From Saccharum officinarum (taxonomy: Eukaryota; Streptophyta; Magnoliopsida; Poales; Poaceae): 64,000 nucleotides of DNA. The stretch's first letter is position 1; each line of letters starts with the position of its first letter. Of the stretch, positions 11,998-23,205 are shown one piece after another. Position numbers and translations under genes: made by a program. The notes under the pieces were generated by a model. It did not search any database. It was given only the letters and a program-made list of their open reading frames with translations, and was not told the origin of the DNA. The stretch covers positions 15,220,834 through 15,284,833 of the forward strand of contig CM036199.1 in assembly GCA_020631735.1 (NCBI GenBank). The letters are read 5' to 3'.

Positions 11998-12599
11998 GAC
12001 TGGCCACAATGTTACCGGTGCTCAAAAGACTTTATCGCTGTTATAGGGCACCAATGCCTCTAGCTCTGTGATACCACAGCGTCGGCACCGATGCTTTAAC
12101 TGTGCTGTGGACCCCGTGTATAGGAAAAAATCCCCTTTTCTCTTCCCCGATCTCTCTGTCTCCGCCGCCGACGAGGGCCTCCCTGCTCTACGCCCACCTT
12201 TGCACCTCTCCTCTCCTCTCCCTCCGCCGCCTCCTCATCGTCGTGAGGGAGAAGGGAGGGGGTCGGGGCGGTGCTGGATCGAAGAAGAGGACGGCGACGC
12301 GGTTCTGGGCGGCGGAGTTGTCGGTAGAGGCGGACCCGCTCCTCCCGGGCGCCGGCGAGCTCCTCGTCGTCGCCGTCATCCTCCTCGCCTCCCAGTCCAT
12401 GGGCCCCGCCGGTCACCCGTCGTCCTCCTCGCCTTGTTGCCGTGTAATACAATTTTTTATTGGTCGAAGCATCAGTGCTTCTACATGCCTCGATGCTAAA
12501 TTTTTTTGGAACTTGGCACCGGCCACAATGATAGGCACCGGTGCTTGGGCTTTCTCTCTCCTCTCCAAGCACCGGTAAAACATAACATTGTGGCCGGTC
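11998..12599. mobile_element. 602-bp TIR element, superfamily uncertain (copy A)
   Basis: Left end gactggccacaatgtta is matched by the reverse complement of the right end (gaccggccacaatgtta), and a second block accggtgct follows on both sides. TGA flanks both ends, consistent with a 3-bp target duplication. The interior is GC-rich and open in several frames on both strands, but I recognise no protein. A PIF/Harbinger-like or CACTA-like origin is possible. Confidence 0.6.
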
Positions 12600-12667
12600 T
12601 GATGACTCGCATGGCAGTCACGTGCACTTGCTACTGTGACACAGACAATCGGTGACGGTCGTCCGCC

Positions 12668-13300
12668 CCGCGCAGTGGCAGAGGCATGAATGATTTTTAG
12701 GTGTGGCAAAGTTTATAAAGATCAATCATATATATAAAGATAAATATGTAAGGGCAAACTAAAACATTATATAAATAAATGGTTACACAGAAAACAGACA
12801 GGTGAAGGAGCCGATTGATTAGGATTGATGATGGAATTTGTAAAAGGAAAACAAGACGCGTTATGCAGGCTGCCACACGTATTAGCTTCTTGCGTTAGGC
12901 CCCGTTCGGTTACGATGTGTTAAAGTTTAACTCACATCACATTAATGTTGCGGCAAATGTATGGAGTACTAAATGTAGACTAATTGCATGCATGTCGACA
13001 CAGATTAGGAGTAATTTACGAGACAAATCTATTAAGCCTAATTAATCCAAAATTGGAAACTTTTTGTTAAATAAGATGAAAGTGTTATAATGTTTGTTAA
13101 ATTTTAACACTCAAACCAAACACCCGCTTAGATTTCCTACCATATAATTGTCTACCAGACCCAGCAAGCCAGCACGTATAATGTATTGACGTATATTTAC
13201 AGTACATATACTGGTCTTTTCTATTGTTTTTTAGGTATGGTGGCTACCAACCCTTGCCATACACCTGCCTCCGCCATGGCTCCGCGCCATGTGTTCGGCC
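12668..13300. mobile_element. possible TIR element split by a Tourist MITE (copy A; B at 33958-34590)
   Basis: gcgcagtggcagaggca near 12670 and the reverse complement of tgcctccgccatggctccgc near 13266-13285 form a weak inverted repeat of the ggcggagcca type. The Tourist element at 12898-13127 lies between them. No target duplication was found. Confidence 0.3.
12898..13127. mobile_element. Tourist-like MITE (copy A)
   Basis: Starts ggccccgttcggtt and ends accaaacacccgc, flanked by TTA on both sides (12895-12897, 13128-13130), the canonical Tourist target. The interior is diverged from the other copies here and is in the opposite orientation. Confidence 0.65.
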
Positions 13301-13441
13301 CGCCGAAATTTAGCTGCTGCTTTGTTAGGAGAGAAAAATAATGTTTCTTCGCTGAAAAGCAGTGTCGATAATACAAGAGCTGCCTATCGCTTTCACCAAA
13401 TTTAACGGCCTAGCAGCCACAGTTGGTCAAAGCAATAGCTC

Positions 13442-13662
13442 CTTGAGGATGAAATTTTTTGGCTTCGGATACTGTAGCACTTTTTGTTTGTATTTGTTAA
13501 TTAGTGTCCAATCATAGACTAATTAGGCTCAAAAGATTCGTCTCATGATTTTCTACCAAACTGTGTAATTAGTTTTTTTCGTCTATATTTAATGCTCCAT
13601 ACATTTATCAAATATTCGATGTGACGGGAAATCTTAAAAAATTTTGAGAACTAAACATGGCC
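13442..13662. mobile_element. Tourist-like MITE, left end decayed (copy A; B at 34732-34952)
   Basis: Contains the family core (aaaagattcgtctcatgatt, then aaactgtgtaattagtt) and the right end gagaactaaacatggcc. The left TIR is degraded. The hAT MITE at 13669 is inserted at its right terminus. Confidence 0.65.
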
Positions 13663-13668
13663 TGACTT

Positions 13669-14220
13669 TAAGGGTGGGCAAAATACCCGATACCCAATTC
13701 CCGAACCCGAATTACCCGAATCCAGACCCGAAGTACCCGAACCCGAAATACCCGATCACAATTTCGGATAGTGATTGTAAAAACCCGAAATTAGTTCGGG
13801 TAATTCGGGTAATGTTTTCCGGTACCCGAATTACCCGAAATATCTCAAGTATTTGCTCTTCTATTCCTAATATGAAGACATGAAGTATTTCAATGCCATA
13901 TAAATATATTATTTGGTATGAATTAATGTAGATTTATGCTAACTTGATAATTGATTGGTTGGTAATTGATATGAAGACATGATGTGATTTATATGACTAT
14001 TGTTTATTGCTTTAAAATGATACTTGAATTCTTCCAAAACGGTTGGTTTTGTCAATTTTCGGGTATATCGGGTAAAACCCGAACCCGAATTATCGGGTAC
14101 CCGAAATTTTGGGTAATAATTTTTTGGGCAAAAATCGGGTAACAATTTTTAATACCCGAACTTCCAACTACCCGAATTACCCGACCCGAATTTTTCGGGT
14201 AACCCGAATGCCCACCCTTA
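13669..14220. mobile_element. hAT-type MITE full of (T)ACCCGAA motifs (copy A)
   Basis: Terminal inverted repeat taagggtgggca / tgcccaccctta, perfect over 12 bp, flanked on both sides by the identical 8-mer cctgactt (13661-13668, 14221-14228). The subterminal parts are arrays of acccgaa and its complement ttcgggt, so the two arms can pair extensively; the centre is AT-rich. No transposase is encoded. Confidence 0.9.
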
Positions 14221-14224
14221 CCTG

Positions 14225-14935
14225 ACTTTTCTTTATATTCCCACACTATCCGCACTCGTCGTACTTTAAATCCATCCTCTAAAAGGAATATTCCGTCCTG
14301 GTCATCGAGATTCCATCCTCTATATTACTTTATCCCGCACTCATCCATACTCTATATCATCCTCTATACCAAGGTGGGACCCACACATCAGATTTCTTAT
14401 CTTTTTTTACCTCCCTCCCTCCCCACTCTCTCTCCACCGCCCCGCCTCTCCCTGCTCTGCCTCCTCGCCTCCCGCCGTCCTCCACCTCCCGCGGCGACCG
14501 GCAGCCGTCCTCTCTCTCTCTCTCTCCCTTCTGAGCGGACCTCCCCGGCGAGGCCAAAGCACGACGGTGCGGCTGCGGCACTTCCCCGGCGAGGCCACAG
14601 CACGACGGCGGACCTCCTCGCGCGAGGCCACGGTGTGACGGCGCGGCCGCGGTACTTCCCCGCGCGCGACCCCGGCGGCCCCTGCGTTCCTCGGCCTCTC
14701 CTGCTCCGGCGAGGGTGCGCGAGGCCGGATCCGCTGCCTCGCGCGGGGCCGTGGCGTAGGCGGTGTGCAACAGTGGTGGCCCCCGTGCCACACGGACGGG
14801 TAGCGGAGGCCCTGTACAGCGCCAGGAATAGAGAATGAAAGAGCACACGGTAAAATAGCGTGCCCTTTACATGGCACCGCTGCAAGGTCCTCTTATACGC
14901 TCCTGTCGGAGCATATACCGTTTCTCACTGCGGAT
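14225..14935. mobile_element. inverted relative of the 11160 element (copy A; B at 35514-36221)
   Basis: The motif catcctctatatcatcctc followed by ggtgggaccc (about 14350-14385) is the reverse complement of sequence at 11450-11490. The far end (tttctcactgcggatagcc, about 14920-14940) mirrors the left end of the 11160 element (gtcgcagtgggtc). The interior has a (CT)n run at 14508-14527 and GC-rich sequence open in many frames without recognisable protein content. Confidence 0.35.
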
Positions 14936-15532
14936 AGCCTCAGTGCCCCCTTCCAACTCCCAGAACCGCAGACATGGAGGGTACAGTTGGATGGTTCTTG
15001 AATCTTGAACCATCGGCCGCTCGTCCACCGGCACCGGAGATTGAATGCTCCGCAGCTCCTCTGCATGACCGATGACGGCGACCCGAATGCCGCCGCAAGG
15101 GCGTTGGAGCACGTGGTGCGACTGTGCGTGCACCGCTTGTCCGCTTCACGGCTGGTTCCGCAGTTCTGCGCCTCGCATCGCCACCTACCACAGCGAAATG
15201 CAACCGTCCGATCTTCCTTCCCCCGGGTACCAGGTGACGTACGTACCGACGAACCCCGCGGGCCCGGCCGCCCAGCGAACGTCATGGTGTAGGTGTACCT
15301 TTGCAAGCCTCGAGCGCTCCTGGGCCGTGGCCCGTGGCCACCGCGCGGTGCCCACAGGCGCCACGACACGGGCGCTCCAGCCACAGCCAGTCCCAGTAGG
15401 CAAGGGCGGGCAGGTAGGCTGCCAAGTGGCAACAGCGACAGCGCGCACGCGGTCCACACCCAACTGCACGCAGGCAACGGACGGTCACCCATCCGTCGCT
15501 ACCCACCACGCCGCGGAACGGAACCATCATCA

Positions 15533-15538
15533 TATATA
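15533..15538 (+). promoter_or_regulatory. TATA box of FSH1-family gene (copy A; B at 36820)
   Basis: The motif catatatacc lies about 160 bp upstream of the ATG at 15695, followed by a GC-rich leader with a CCCG run near 15626-15641. Position and context fit a core promoter, but the start site is not proven. Confidence 0.45.
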
Positions 15539-15694
15539 CCCGCTCCGCTTCCACGCCACGGCCAGCCAGAAGAAGCCCAGAACCCGTCGAGGCGGCCCTC
15601 GAGAAACCAGTACTGAACGCCGCCCGCCCGCCCGCCCGCCTCGGTTCCTCCGATCCACGCGCCCGCCCGCCTCCGGCCTCCCGGATCCGCCGCG

Positions 15695-17533
15695 ATGGGC
15701 AGCCTCGGCGGCGACGCGGAGCCCCAGCCGCAGGGCGCGGGGCGGCGGCCGCGGTTCCTGTGCCTGCACGGGTTCCGCACCAGCGCCGAGATCATGCGCA
15801 AGCAGGTGCTCGGCAAGTGGCCCGCCGACGTCACCGCGCGCCTCGACCTCGTCTTCGCCGACGCGCCGTTCCCCGCCGAGGGCAAGTCCGACGTCGACGG
15901 CATCTTCGACCCGCCCTACTACGAGTGGTTCCAGTTCGACAAGGTCCGCCCCGCCGCCCGCCGCGCACGCGCGTCCATCCATCCATCCATTACCCCGCCC
16001 CTCTCCTCCCTGATCGGCTGATCCTCCCATCCCATCCCATCATCCCTGCTTATTTCGTCAAATTAATTTTTGTTCCTGCACGTGTGGCTGACCTGAGTCG
16101 TGCGACGCACTTTCCAACTTTCTTTATACAATACTGACTCGTGTGCGACGCACTTACCAACTTCCTTACGTACTGTACAATACAAAACAGAGTTTTATGG
16201 AGTACAGGAATTTCGACAAGTGCCTGGCCTACATCGAAGAGCTGATGATAAAAGATGGCCCCTTCGATGGACTGATGGGTTTCTCCCAGGTAAGCCAGCA
16301 GCAAAGTTCGAGATCACTTCTCCTTCAAATTCTGCAGTCAACTGGTGATGAACCAGCTGTTCGATTAACGGCTGCGGATTGTAATTTGTAATGCACTGAC
16401 GTTGATTCCAGGGTTCCATTCTATCTGCGGCGCTTCCGGGCCTCCAAGAACAAGTGAGATAGATCATGGTTCATACAAGACTCGAAGCAGAGCAAGTTCA
16501 TCTTTGCTGCTAGTAGTTCTTAGTGTTGATTTGTGTTTTCATGGCAGGGACTGGCCCTGACTAGAGTCCCGAAGATCAAGTACCTCATCATCATCGGTGG
16601 CGCCAAGTTCCAGTCCCCGACGGTGGCCGAGAAGGCGTACGCCAACAAGGTGGCATGCCCCTCGCTTCACTTCATTGGTACGTTACGTCAATGGCATTGC
16701 GTATCATTCCATTGTCATGCCAGTTTGTTTGTCTGTTGCGTCGAGGCGTTGCATTGGTGGGAACATTATGGCGTACTGCCGTGACGTCTCGTCGGATGCT
16801 CTTGCCTCTTGCCGGCGTCTCTTGTTAATTGAAAGAGACAGGGTTTGATGCTTTTGGCATGGCAAATGTGCTGCACTGCATAACGCTTTCAAGAAAGCTG
16901 TGTTCATCATTAAAAAAACTCAAATGAATATATTCCGACTTTGATTCCATTATGGAAATTAATGTTGCCATTTGGCGCTCCATCATGTCTACTGTTCTAG
17001 AATGCTTTGACTAAGTTTACGAGATGCACATGGTCGAATTCTCTAGTCATTTCTGTTCATTATTTGTTTTGGTATCTTTTATTAAAATAGGCGAACCGGT
17101 GGTTAACTGACAACGAAGCACTACTCAAGTCTGAACACGTTTTCAAATTCTCTTGATGCAGGTGACAACGACTTCCTGAAAGTACACGGTGAAAAGCTCA
17201 TAGAATCATGCGTGGACCCATTCGTTATTCGTCACCCAAAGGGCCACACAGTTCCAAGGCTCGGTAAGCTCCTCTTCTTCAGTCTAATCCCGTGTTTGAG
17301 ACCCTTCTTCAGTCAAACGAGAAACCATGAATCTTTGAACCAACCGAGTCATTTAGTTTCTTTTTGCCTCGAGATGAACGCCAGTCAGCCAACTAATTCC
17401 ACAATGTATGACTGTCCCATGTCGTGCAGATGACAAGAGCCTAGCGGTCATGCTCCGTTTCCTTGAGAAGATTGAGGGGGAGGTACTTGAGTATTCATCC
17501 AAAGATGTCAACGAAAATGAAGTGTGCTTGTGA
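15695..17533 (+). CDS. FSH1-family serine hydrolase, six exons (copy A)
   Basis: Predicted small alpha/beta hydrolase of the FSH1/OVCA2 family (esterase-like; natural substrate unknown in plants). Exons by GT-AG and frame: 15695-15943, 16191-16289, 16412-16453, 16548-16677, 17162-17263, 17430-17533; total 726 nt, 241 aa. LCLHGFR (residues 22-28) is the first strand and oxyanion region. GFSQG (113-117) holds the nucleophile Ser115, GDNDF the acid (Asp177), and GHTVP the His (His202). No signal peptide or membrane segment, so probably cytosolic. The ATG is chosen because it lies just before the conserved strand, with a GC-rich leader upstream. The length is normal for the family. Copy B encodes the same protein with identical exon spacing. 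The longer out-of-frame ORFs over exon 1 are GC-rich shadows. Confidence 0.92.
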
Positions 17534-17878
17534 TAAAGACTTTAGACCATTAGTACCTGATGTTGGCGAAAAAGCTATGCTGGTATTTATTTATAGAATA
17601 TAAACATACGATGTAACCTCGATTTTCATGAGGCATGATTATGAGAATGCAGAATAATCATTGTGTACTTAAATATTACTTGAATCAGAATATCTACTCC
17701 GGAGTATGTACCTTTATTTGGTTCATAACGCTGCTCCGAAGTTCAGCACTTTTAATCCCACGCCCTAATGTGGGATTTGAAGATGCAATAGAAGTTCTTA
17801 GCTAATTTTAAAACAACGCGGAAGGCAAATCAATTTTGGTGTTGTACTCCCCGTCATATTAATTTTATTTTTGAGTAC

Positions 17879-17990
17879 ATATAAGCGGTCCTTAAACTTG
17901 TTCCACGGTTATATAAGCAGTCTTGTTCCACGCTTATATAAGCGGTCCTTAAACTTCTTCCACGCTTATATAAGCTTTCCTTAAACTCCT
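17879..17990. repeat. short tandem repeat, 30-38-bp units (copy A; B at 39166-39277)
   Basis: Three imperfect copies of tataagcggtccttaaactt followed by ttccacgcttata. It lies 350 bp downstream of the FSH1 stop codon. No function evident. Confidence 0.7.
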
Positions 17991-20900
17991 TAAATTTTTG
18001 AGTATGTAAATTGCAAAACACACATACTTATGAATGGCACTCCATGTCTTGTTCACTCTAATTAACACAAAATTGTCTATGTGGCAGGCAGACATGATAG
18101 CTACAATGGCTTTGAGCGTTGAGGATATGGATCTCAAGTGATACAATTACTAAAGATTAGAGACCTGCATGTTTATTTTTAAACTAGGGATTGCCAATAT
18201 AATTTAACTCTTTTATTTTCACTTGACCCAAGCTATGATCCACAATGAGATTGGTCTCTACCTTGGTTAGTCTTTGGTTTATATCTAGGGTTAGGATTTC
18301 TTTTTGATAATATCAAGGGTTAGGATTTGGGATTCGGTGTCTTAGGTTTTGAGAAATTGAGACGACATTGTTGGTAGGGTGGGGGATTTAAGTACATAGT
18401 GTCCAGGATAAGGGTACAATTATAACGCTGATGGAGCCATTGACAACAAGATGGTGTTGGGGGTCAAGCTGACATAAAGTGCCAACGAACCAGTTGTCGA
18501 GAGTGCCTAGATGGGAAAGATCAGGGGTAGAAGTGATGACACCTCTCAGGTTACCAAGGATGGGCCTATGGTGGCCTATCTAATGACAAGAGCCGCCGAA
18601 TATGAGGTAGGAGAGTGGGTGAGCGAATCCACTTAGTCTACTAGTATAGTGCTCGTGCTAATACCATGACGTAATTTCAGGGATACACATAAAAACTTGA
18701 ATTGTATATATACACATTAATCAAAAAGTCAGGCTTGACATGATTGATGGAACTTGCAATTCTTATATACACATTAATCCAAAATTTGTATACACATTAT
18801 AATCATATGAACAGCTCTACGCTTCCTCCAATTCTGAATCTAATAGTGAAGATGTCACTAAGCACCTTGCCGCTGTTAATGAAACTTGATAATGACAACC
18901 TTGCAGTGAAGACTGCCTCAAGTTGCTCAGCAGCCGAACAACCTCCACTTTCATTAAAAGTACAAAACAATGAATCTATGGTGCTGACCATCCATAGCGA
19001 GCATTCCTATATTTCCTGATGAGAAACCTGATTTGTAGCGTGAGAACTTAGTAAGTAGTATAGTATTCAAGGGCGATCCATTGTATACGCTAGCCTTCCT
19101 GTACAAGGTGTAAAAGATTTAGGGAAAAATCCTTGGTCGAAAGTTTTGACCTAAACTCTGATCATACCATTGCACACTAAACTTATAAAAGAGCCGAGGC
19201 AAAACCATTTGATAAACCTATGCACTACTCAAAGGACAAACACAACGCAGTGAGGGCACAGCCAGTTCTTGTTCTTCCTCACCTCTTCTATAATAAGCAT
19301 ACTGGTGAAAGTGAGATGAAGCTAAGAAATATAATAACTCAGCTAACAAAAAGCATAACAAAAAACTCATCTAATTGCATATTGTATTATTCTTACCATG
19401 GTACCGAAAAATCCATGATAAAAACCTCACCAATAATACCTTCATTATTAATTTATTTCAGTCTATTTATTGCAAAGCATTATTTGTGCTTCATGAAATT
19501 CCTATGTGGAAATGTCGTTCACAAACAAATGATTAGGTCACAACACTTAAAGCCACTTCCACTTAAGTTTTCTATAGTGCTTTTTCTTGCCAGCAATTTG
19601 CCAAGTGCCAACCTTCATCCTTTATCCTCTCTTATTCCTAAATTATTCCAAATCATACACTTAATTACCAGCTCTGGTGGTCGCTTTAAAAGAAAAAGTC
19701 TACAAATATTGCGCCTCCAAGCCTCCACAGCTCTCTACCTCGACCTCGAATCCCTCGATGCTCACGGTTAGGGTTAGCTGTAGGCACAGATCGACAAGAG
19801 CCCGAGACTTCTCCACCTCCCTGTAGGCGGTGCAGTGTGAAGAGCCCGCAGCTGGGCGCCGTAGCCAGCCCGCGCGCCGAGAACCGCGGCCGGGCGGGCT
19901 GCGGCTGCCGTGGTCGGTAGGCGGGTGGCAAAGGAGGATGAGAAGGGGAGGGGTCGGGGATCTAGGCCGCTACGCGCATGTAGGAGAGGAGGCGTCAGGG
20001 GAGAGGGATTCACTCGAGAGGCGGCGTCGGGGGAGGGAGGGAGTCGCGTGGGAGGTGGGCACGGGGTGGGATGAGCGATGAGGTTTGGTCCAAGCAATCT
20101 GGTTTGTTGGATTTAAGTGAGTGAGAGAAAAGAAGTTAGAGTGGATCCCGTCCCTTCATTTGAAAGGTGGGCTGACTTTGGTATATTTTTTTAGGTGCAC
20201 TTAGGAGAGTTAATAATTGTGGTGGACAATTTACTGTGTGGGTTTAGAAAAGTTTTATCGGTGCATTATATATGGTAGAGAGTTAGAGATAGAGATGAGG
20301 CACATTGAAGGGGAGTAGAGGTGCGGTGGATGTATCAACGACATGAAATTGGAGACGCTGCTTGTCGGGTTTAGGTGGTGTGTAGGATAGGAGGTGACAG
20401 AGGTGAAAGAGACACTTGTACTTGTTTGCCATGTGAAAGATGACAAATGGTGGGTCGCCACTTATGTTTGTCTAGAGGAATTGTACATTGAGAAGTGCAA
20501 GTAAATAACTACTCCCTTTTTGTTTCAAATTGCATGCAGCTATAGCTTTCTCATAAGTTTGACCAATTTTTTTTTAAAAGATACATTGACCGCCTTTACA
20601 ACATCAAATTTGTTATATCAAATTCTTCATTAAATATCTTAATAATGTTTTTATTTGAACTTGTAGATATTAATATATTTTTTATAAACATTGTTCAAAG
20701 TTAGAGAAATTTGATTTATAATGAGCAAGTGACCTATAATTTAAAACGGGCGAATACAAAACATCAGGGTTGAAATCTCTTATTGTAGCTGCCGCTATCT
20801 CCGAATATAGACGTTTGAGGTGGGATTAGCTATTAGCTCATGTTTAGTAACAACTGCGCCATTATCATTACTTGGCATCGTAGCGTCACTTTCCATTGGA

Positions 20901-21944
20901 AGTTGGAATGGTTTGCTTAATTTAGTTTGGTTGGGTTGGTGTCGGTTGGATCCGTTCTCCACAACGATTAATCAACAAGCGCTAGCCCCTGAGAAACATT
21001 TCAGCATGTTCATTGCACTTTGCTAGTGGTAGTCATGGGCAGAGCTATAGTCACAAGTGCGGCGCCACACAAAAAATAAAAAACAGTAGAAATAGCTAAT
21101 GTTTCACCATATTTGCACCCAGATATTATTTATCTCCACACCCGCAAGGCAAGTGCATCCCCTCGGATTTGCTCTAGCTCCGCCCCTGGTGGTAGTTGTG
21201 GAAGCGTAGAAACCTCGTTGTTGTATTCCGAGGAGAAGCTCTAGGTCTATGACAACTTCTTGCCTGTTGCAAAGCATAAGCAACTCAATGGTGAAGAAGT
21301 GAAGAACGACAATGCTAATGTCAGTGGTATGGTGTTCTATATTTATCACGGCAATGTAACTCTTAGCTCACTCCAAGAATTTTTATTCCACTCAGATGTG
21401 CATGTGCGTTGTCTCTTTGCACACGCACGCACGACTAAACTGGGGTGAGGAAGGAGCCAGCGTGGATGGGGGTGGACGGATCTGTCGTTGTTTGGGAAGG
21501 AGACGTGGGCTAGTGGGGCCACAACATGGCTGGGGCAGATGGATCCGGTGTAGCCGGAGCGGTGGTCGAGTCGAGATGGGCGTAGCCGGGGGTGGGTGAA
21601 ATCGGCGAACGAGGCTGTGCAGCCAGGGTGGAAGCAGTAGCGTGTGGCTGATCGCATAGAGCCAACGAAGAAAGAGGTATGTTTTGTATGACATGTAGGC
21701 CTCATATCAAACGTGGTTAACAAATTTACCATCTCATCTATTCTCCCTCCAATCAAACACAAAAGTACAACCCCCGTCCTTCTAAACAAACATTAGCATG
21801 AAACAAATTGCATCCCTAAAACCAAAGATAGAACTATTCCATTCCCCTCTCTCTCCAACCAAACTGACCCTGTGGTGTCCTATATAAGATCTAAGGGTCA
21901 AACACTTCTATGTCCAAGTAACGACTTGATGACGAAACGATCTT
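17991..21944. other. intergenic between FSH1 and SRP19 (copy A; B at 39278-43230)
   Basis: No gene recognised. A 183-codon open frame at 19220-19771 has no known motif and no codon-use signal. A Stowaway-like start (actccctttttgtttcaaatt) is seen near 20511 without a clear partner end. A small inverted pair (ggcagagctatag near 21038, ctctagctccgcccctgg near 21172) may be a MITE. The GC-rich stretch near 19800-20080 is open in several frames but shows no protein. Confidence 0.5.
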
Positions 21945-22186
21945 GGCCCTTGTTTAGATTGAAGAAAATTTCAACCCGATGAATAGTACCACTTTCGTCT
22001 TATTTGACAAATATTGTCCAATCATGGACCAACTAGGCTCAAAAGATTCATCTCGTGATTTCCAACTAAACTGTGTAATTAGTTATTTTTTTTACCTACA
22101 TTTAATACTCCATGCAAGCGGTTAAAAATTGATGTGATGGAGAGAGAGTGAAAAAACTTGGAACTTTGAGGCAAACTAAACAAGGC
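21945..22186. mobile_element. Tourist-like MITE (copy A)
   Basis: Ends ggcccttgtttagatt and aaactaaacaaggc, core aaaagattcatctcgtgattt. No clean 3-bp duplication. Confidence 0.75.
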
Positions 22187-22732
22187 GTTGCTATGGCTGA
22201 GAAGCTCTGGCCACACAAAGAACGGCACCAATTCAAGAGCGGATGGAAAGAACGAGAAGAGATGGAGAAGTGACATGTGGTCACTTTCTCTCTCCCATCC
22301 CATCCCTTGTATGAAATGAATATTTTTTCTTTTACTTGGTGTTTAGTAGTAAATACGCACAAAATTATAATATCCATCAACAAATTGAAACTTGATGATA
22401 TCTATTTTCAAATACAGTACCAAGTACTCTTTCTATAATGTCACACAATAACTTTAGAGCTAGTTTGGAACATAAGAATTTATAGGGTTTGCACATCCAA
22501 TTTCACAGAAAAACGTAAGAGAAAAAAAATGTTGTGTTCCAAACATGCCCTTATTAAGTATATGCAATCATCCGTAACAACAACCAATAGCACGAATGTG
22601 GTGGCTCCGTAAAACGATTTATCCGCCCGGTCTTTCTATGTGCTCATAAGACTTCGTGCGTGTACAAGTGTATGCAAATTTGATGACATTGGAAAAAGAA
22701 AAAGAATGTGCTTACGTCGATACAGAGATCTC

Positions 22733-22951
22733 GGGGGTGTTTAGACGGTAAAATTTTTTAGAATTTGGCTACTGCAGCATTTTCGTTTGTATCTGGCAAT
22801 TAGTGTTCAATTATGGACTAATTAGGCTCAAAAGATTCGTCTCGTGATTTACAACTAAACTGTGTAATTAGTTATTTTTTATCTATATTTAAAGATTCGA
22901 CGTGACGGAGAAAGAGCGTAAAAATTTAGAATTTAGGATGCATCCAAGGCC
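22733..22951. mobile_element. Tourist-like MITE just upstream of SRP19 (copy A; B at 44018-44236)
   Basis: Starts gggggtgtttagacgg, ends ggatgcatccaaggcc, with the family core aaaagattcgtctcgtgatt. It lies about 255 bp before the SRP19 start, in the likely promoter region, so it may affect expression. Confidence 0.65.
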
Positions 22952-23205
22952 CTCGCTGCAACTGCAAGTTCGTTGCAGTGTTTTTCTGTACTGACGAGCC
23001 GAGGGATCAAAATCAAACATGATCAGGCCAACAGGGCAGTTTGCCAGTAAATCCACTCAGCGTGAGGGGAGTTGCCTTTTCTCTCTCCCGTCATCCCGTG
23101 AACGCCAAACCGTTCCGTCTCCTCTTCTTCGTGAACTCTCTTTTCCAGATCAGAAGAACCTCCGACAGGATCTGTGCCGCGGTGGCGACGCCGAACGGTA
23201 CGCGG

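Noticed and set aside
12068..12578. Open frames of 143-158 codons on both strands (also at 33358-33868)
   Set aside because: They lie within a TIR element, in GC-rich sequence open in many frames, with low-complexity Arg/Pro/Gly-rich translations.
14357..14885. Several 150-160 codon frames on both strands
   Set aside because: GC-rich shadows with no domain, inside a repeat that has a CT microsatellite.
15072..16013. 313-codon frame over the FSH1 promoter and exon 1
   Set aside because: Out of frame with the clearly conserved hydrolase exon 1; composition-driven (Pro/Arg/Ser-rich).
19220..19771. 183-codon frame (also 40507-41058)
   Set aside because: No motif, AT-rich composition like the surrounding intergenic DNA, no splice or promoter context.
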